Origin: Phytoactinopolyspora endophytica
GTDB lineage: Bacteria > Actinomycetota > Actinomycetes > Jiangellales > Jiangellaceae
Direction of reading: 5' to 3'
NCBI RefSeq assembly: GCF_004138495.1
Contig: NZ_ML142853.1
Span: 439,818-445,912 of the forward strand
Length of the DNA stretch: 6,095 bases
Shown: one piece after another, positions 5,543 through 6,095 of the stretch
Layout: each line of letters opens with the position of its first letter
How positions within the stretch are numbered: position 1 is the first letter of the stretch
Notes under the pieces: generated by a model
Databases searched by the model: none
What the model was told of the DNA's origin: nothing
What the model saw: the letters and a program-made list of their open reading frames with translations, nothing else
Position numbers and translations under genes: made by a program

Positions 5543-6095
5543 TCATCCAAGCGAGACGGGTTTGCCGCTGCGCGCCGACTCGTAGACACCGAGCACGAGC
5601 TCCAGCGCGCGACGGCCGTCGGTTGTGGTGACCGCCGGCGGGCGGCCGCTGGAGACCGCATCGACGAAGTCCGCGTATTGGTCGGGATGGTTCATCCCGC
5701 CGGTACCCCGGTCCTGTTCACGCACCTGCGCGGCTTCTCGCATGAAACGACCGCGGAGGCCGTCGTCGTCCGTGGGCTCGTCCACGGTGGACCGGCCGGG
5801 GTCGACGAGCGTGCTCTGCGCAGCCGCGTCCGGATCAGCAAGCGTGAAGGAGTCGAGTTCGTTCCCGCTGATGACCGCGATTCCACCGTCGCCGTGGACC
5901 GAGAGCCGGAGCGGCAGGCCCGGGTTGGCCGACGTCGTGGCGCTCAGCGTGCCGATCGCGCCGCTTTCGAATCTGACCACCGCGGCCACGGTGTCCTCGA
6001 CTTCGAGCCCGTCATGAGCGAGCGTGTCGGCATACGCGGTCACCTCCACGGGCTTGCCGAGCATCCACACCAGCATGTCCGCCTGATGCACGCCC
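5543..6095 (-). CDS. Gfo/Idh/MocA-family oxidoreductase (N-terminus cut by window edge)
   Basis: The C-terminal 183 codons of a reading frame open to the right edge; the N-terminal NAD(P)-binding Rossmann domain lies outside. The first visible residues, GVHQADMLVWMLGKPVEV, are the GxHxxD segment that starts the C-terminal alpha/beta substrate domain; H3 aligns with the catalytic His of inositol dehydrogenase-type enzymes, and its partner Asp would be four residues earlier, off the window. ATTSANPGLPLRLSVHGDGG and the ending YADFVDAVSSGRPPAV...LVLGVYESARSGKPVSLG are typical of the family. Such enzymes oxidise or reduce a sugar or polyol hydroxyl with NAD(P). The GTG at 6089-6091 lies inside this motif and is not the real start. 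A 120-bp gap separates it from the isomerase, which is a frequent partner in carbohydrate catabolic clusters. The substrate cannot be called. Confidence 0.9.
   Translation of the reverse strand, partial: GVHQADMLVWMLGKPVEVTAYADTLAHDGLEVEDTVAAVVRFESGAIGTLSATTSANPGLPLRLSVHGDGGIAVISGNELDSFTLADPDAAAQSTLVDPGRSTVDEPTDDDGLRGRFMREAAQVREQDRGTGGMNHPDQYADFVDAVSSGRPPAVTTTDGRRALELVLGVYESARSGKPVSLG

Noticed and set aside
1..6095. Mobile element, phage, defence system or CRISPR array
   Set aside because: No transposase, integrase, terminal repeats, attachment site, repeat-spacer array or defence domain is visible on either strand.

Overview
The window is GC-rich DNA with strongly G/C-biased third codon positions, frequent GTG starts and actinobacterial-type proteins, so the source is most likely an actinomycete; the genus cannot be fixed from this sequence. 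All five recognisable protein genes lie on the minus strand. Two are cut by the window edges: hemW at the left loses its C-terminus, and a Gfo/Idh/MocA oxidoreductase at the right loses its N-terminus.

In transcription order (right to left): a partial Gfo/Idh/MocA-type NAD(P)-dependent sugar oxidoreductase (5543-6095); a 120-bp gap with a tandem repeat; a TIM-barrel sugar phosphate isomerase/epimerase-like protein (4595-5422); a 317-bp gap rich in inverted repeats, with one plausible terminator and a weak promoter; a GT4-family glycosyltransferase (3099-4277); an 85-bp gap; a long-chain acyl-CoA synthetase (1190-3013); a 103-bp gap with inverted repeats; and HemW, the radical-SAM heme chaperone (1-1086).

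Functionally this looks like three units. The oxidoreductase and isomerase form a common carbohydrate or polyol catabolic pairing and are probably the downstream end of a larger cluster continuing past the right edge. The glycosyltransferase and acyl-CoA synthetase could both serve envelope lipid or glycolipid metabolism, but that is only an inference from adjacency. HemW is a housekeeping gene for heme trafficking.

I see no tRNA, rRNA, CRISPR array, insertion sequence or defence or biosynthetic system. The points most worth a second look are two departures from usual motifs (Gly in place of a P-loop Thr in the acyl-CoA synthetase; Gln in place of a usual metal-binding His in the isomerase), the structured gap at 4278-4594, and a tandem repeat upstream of the isomerase.
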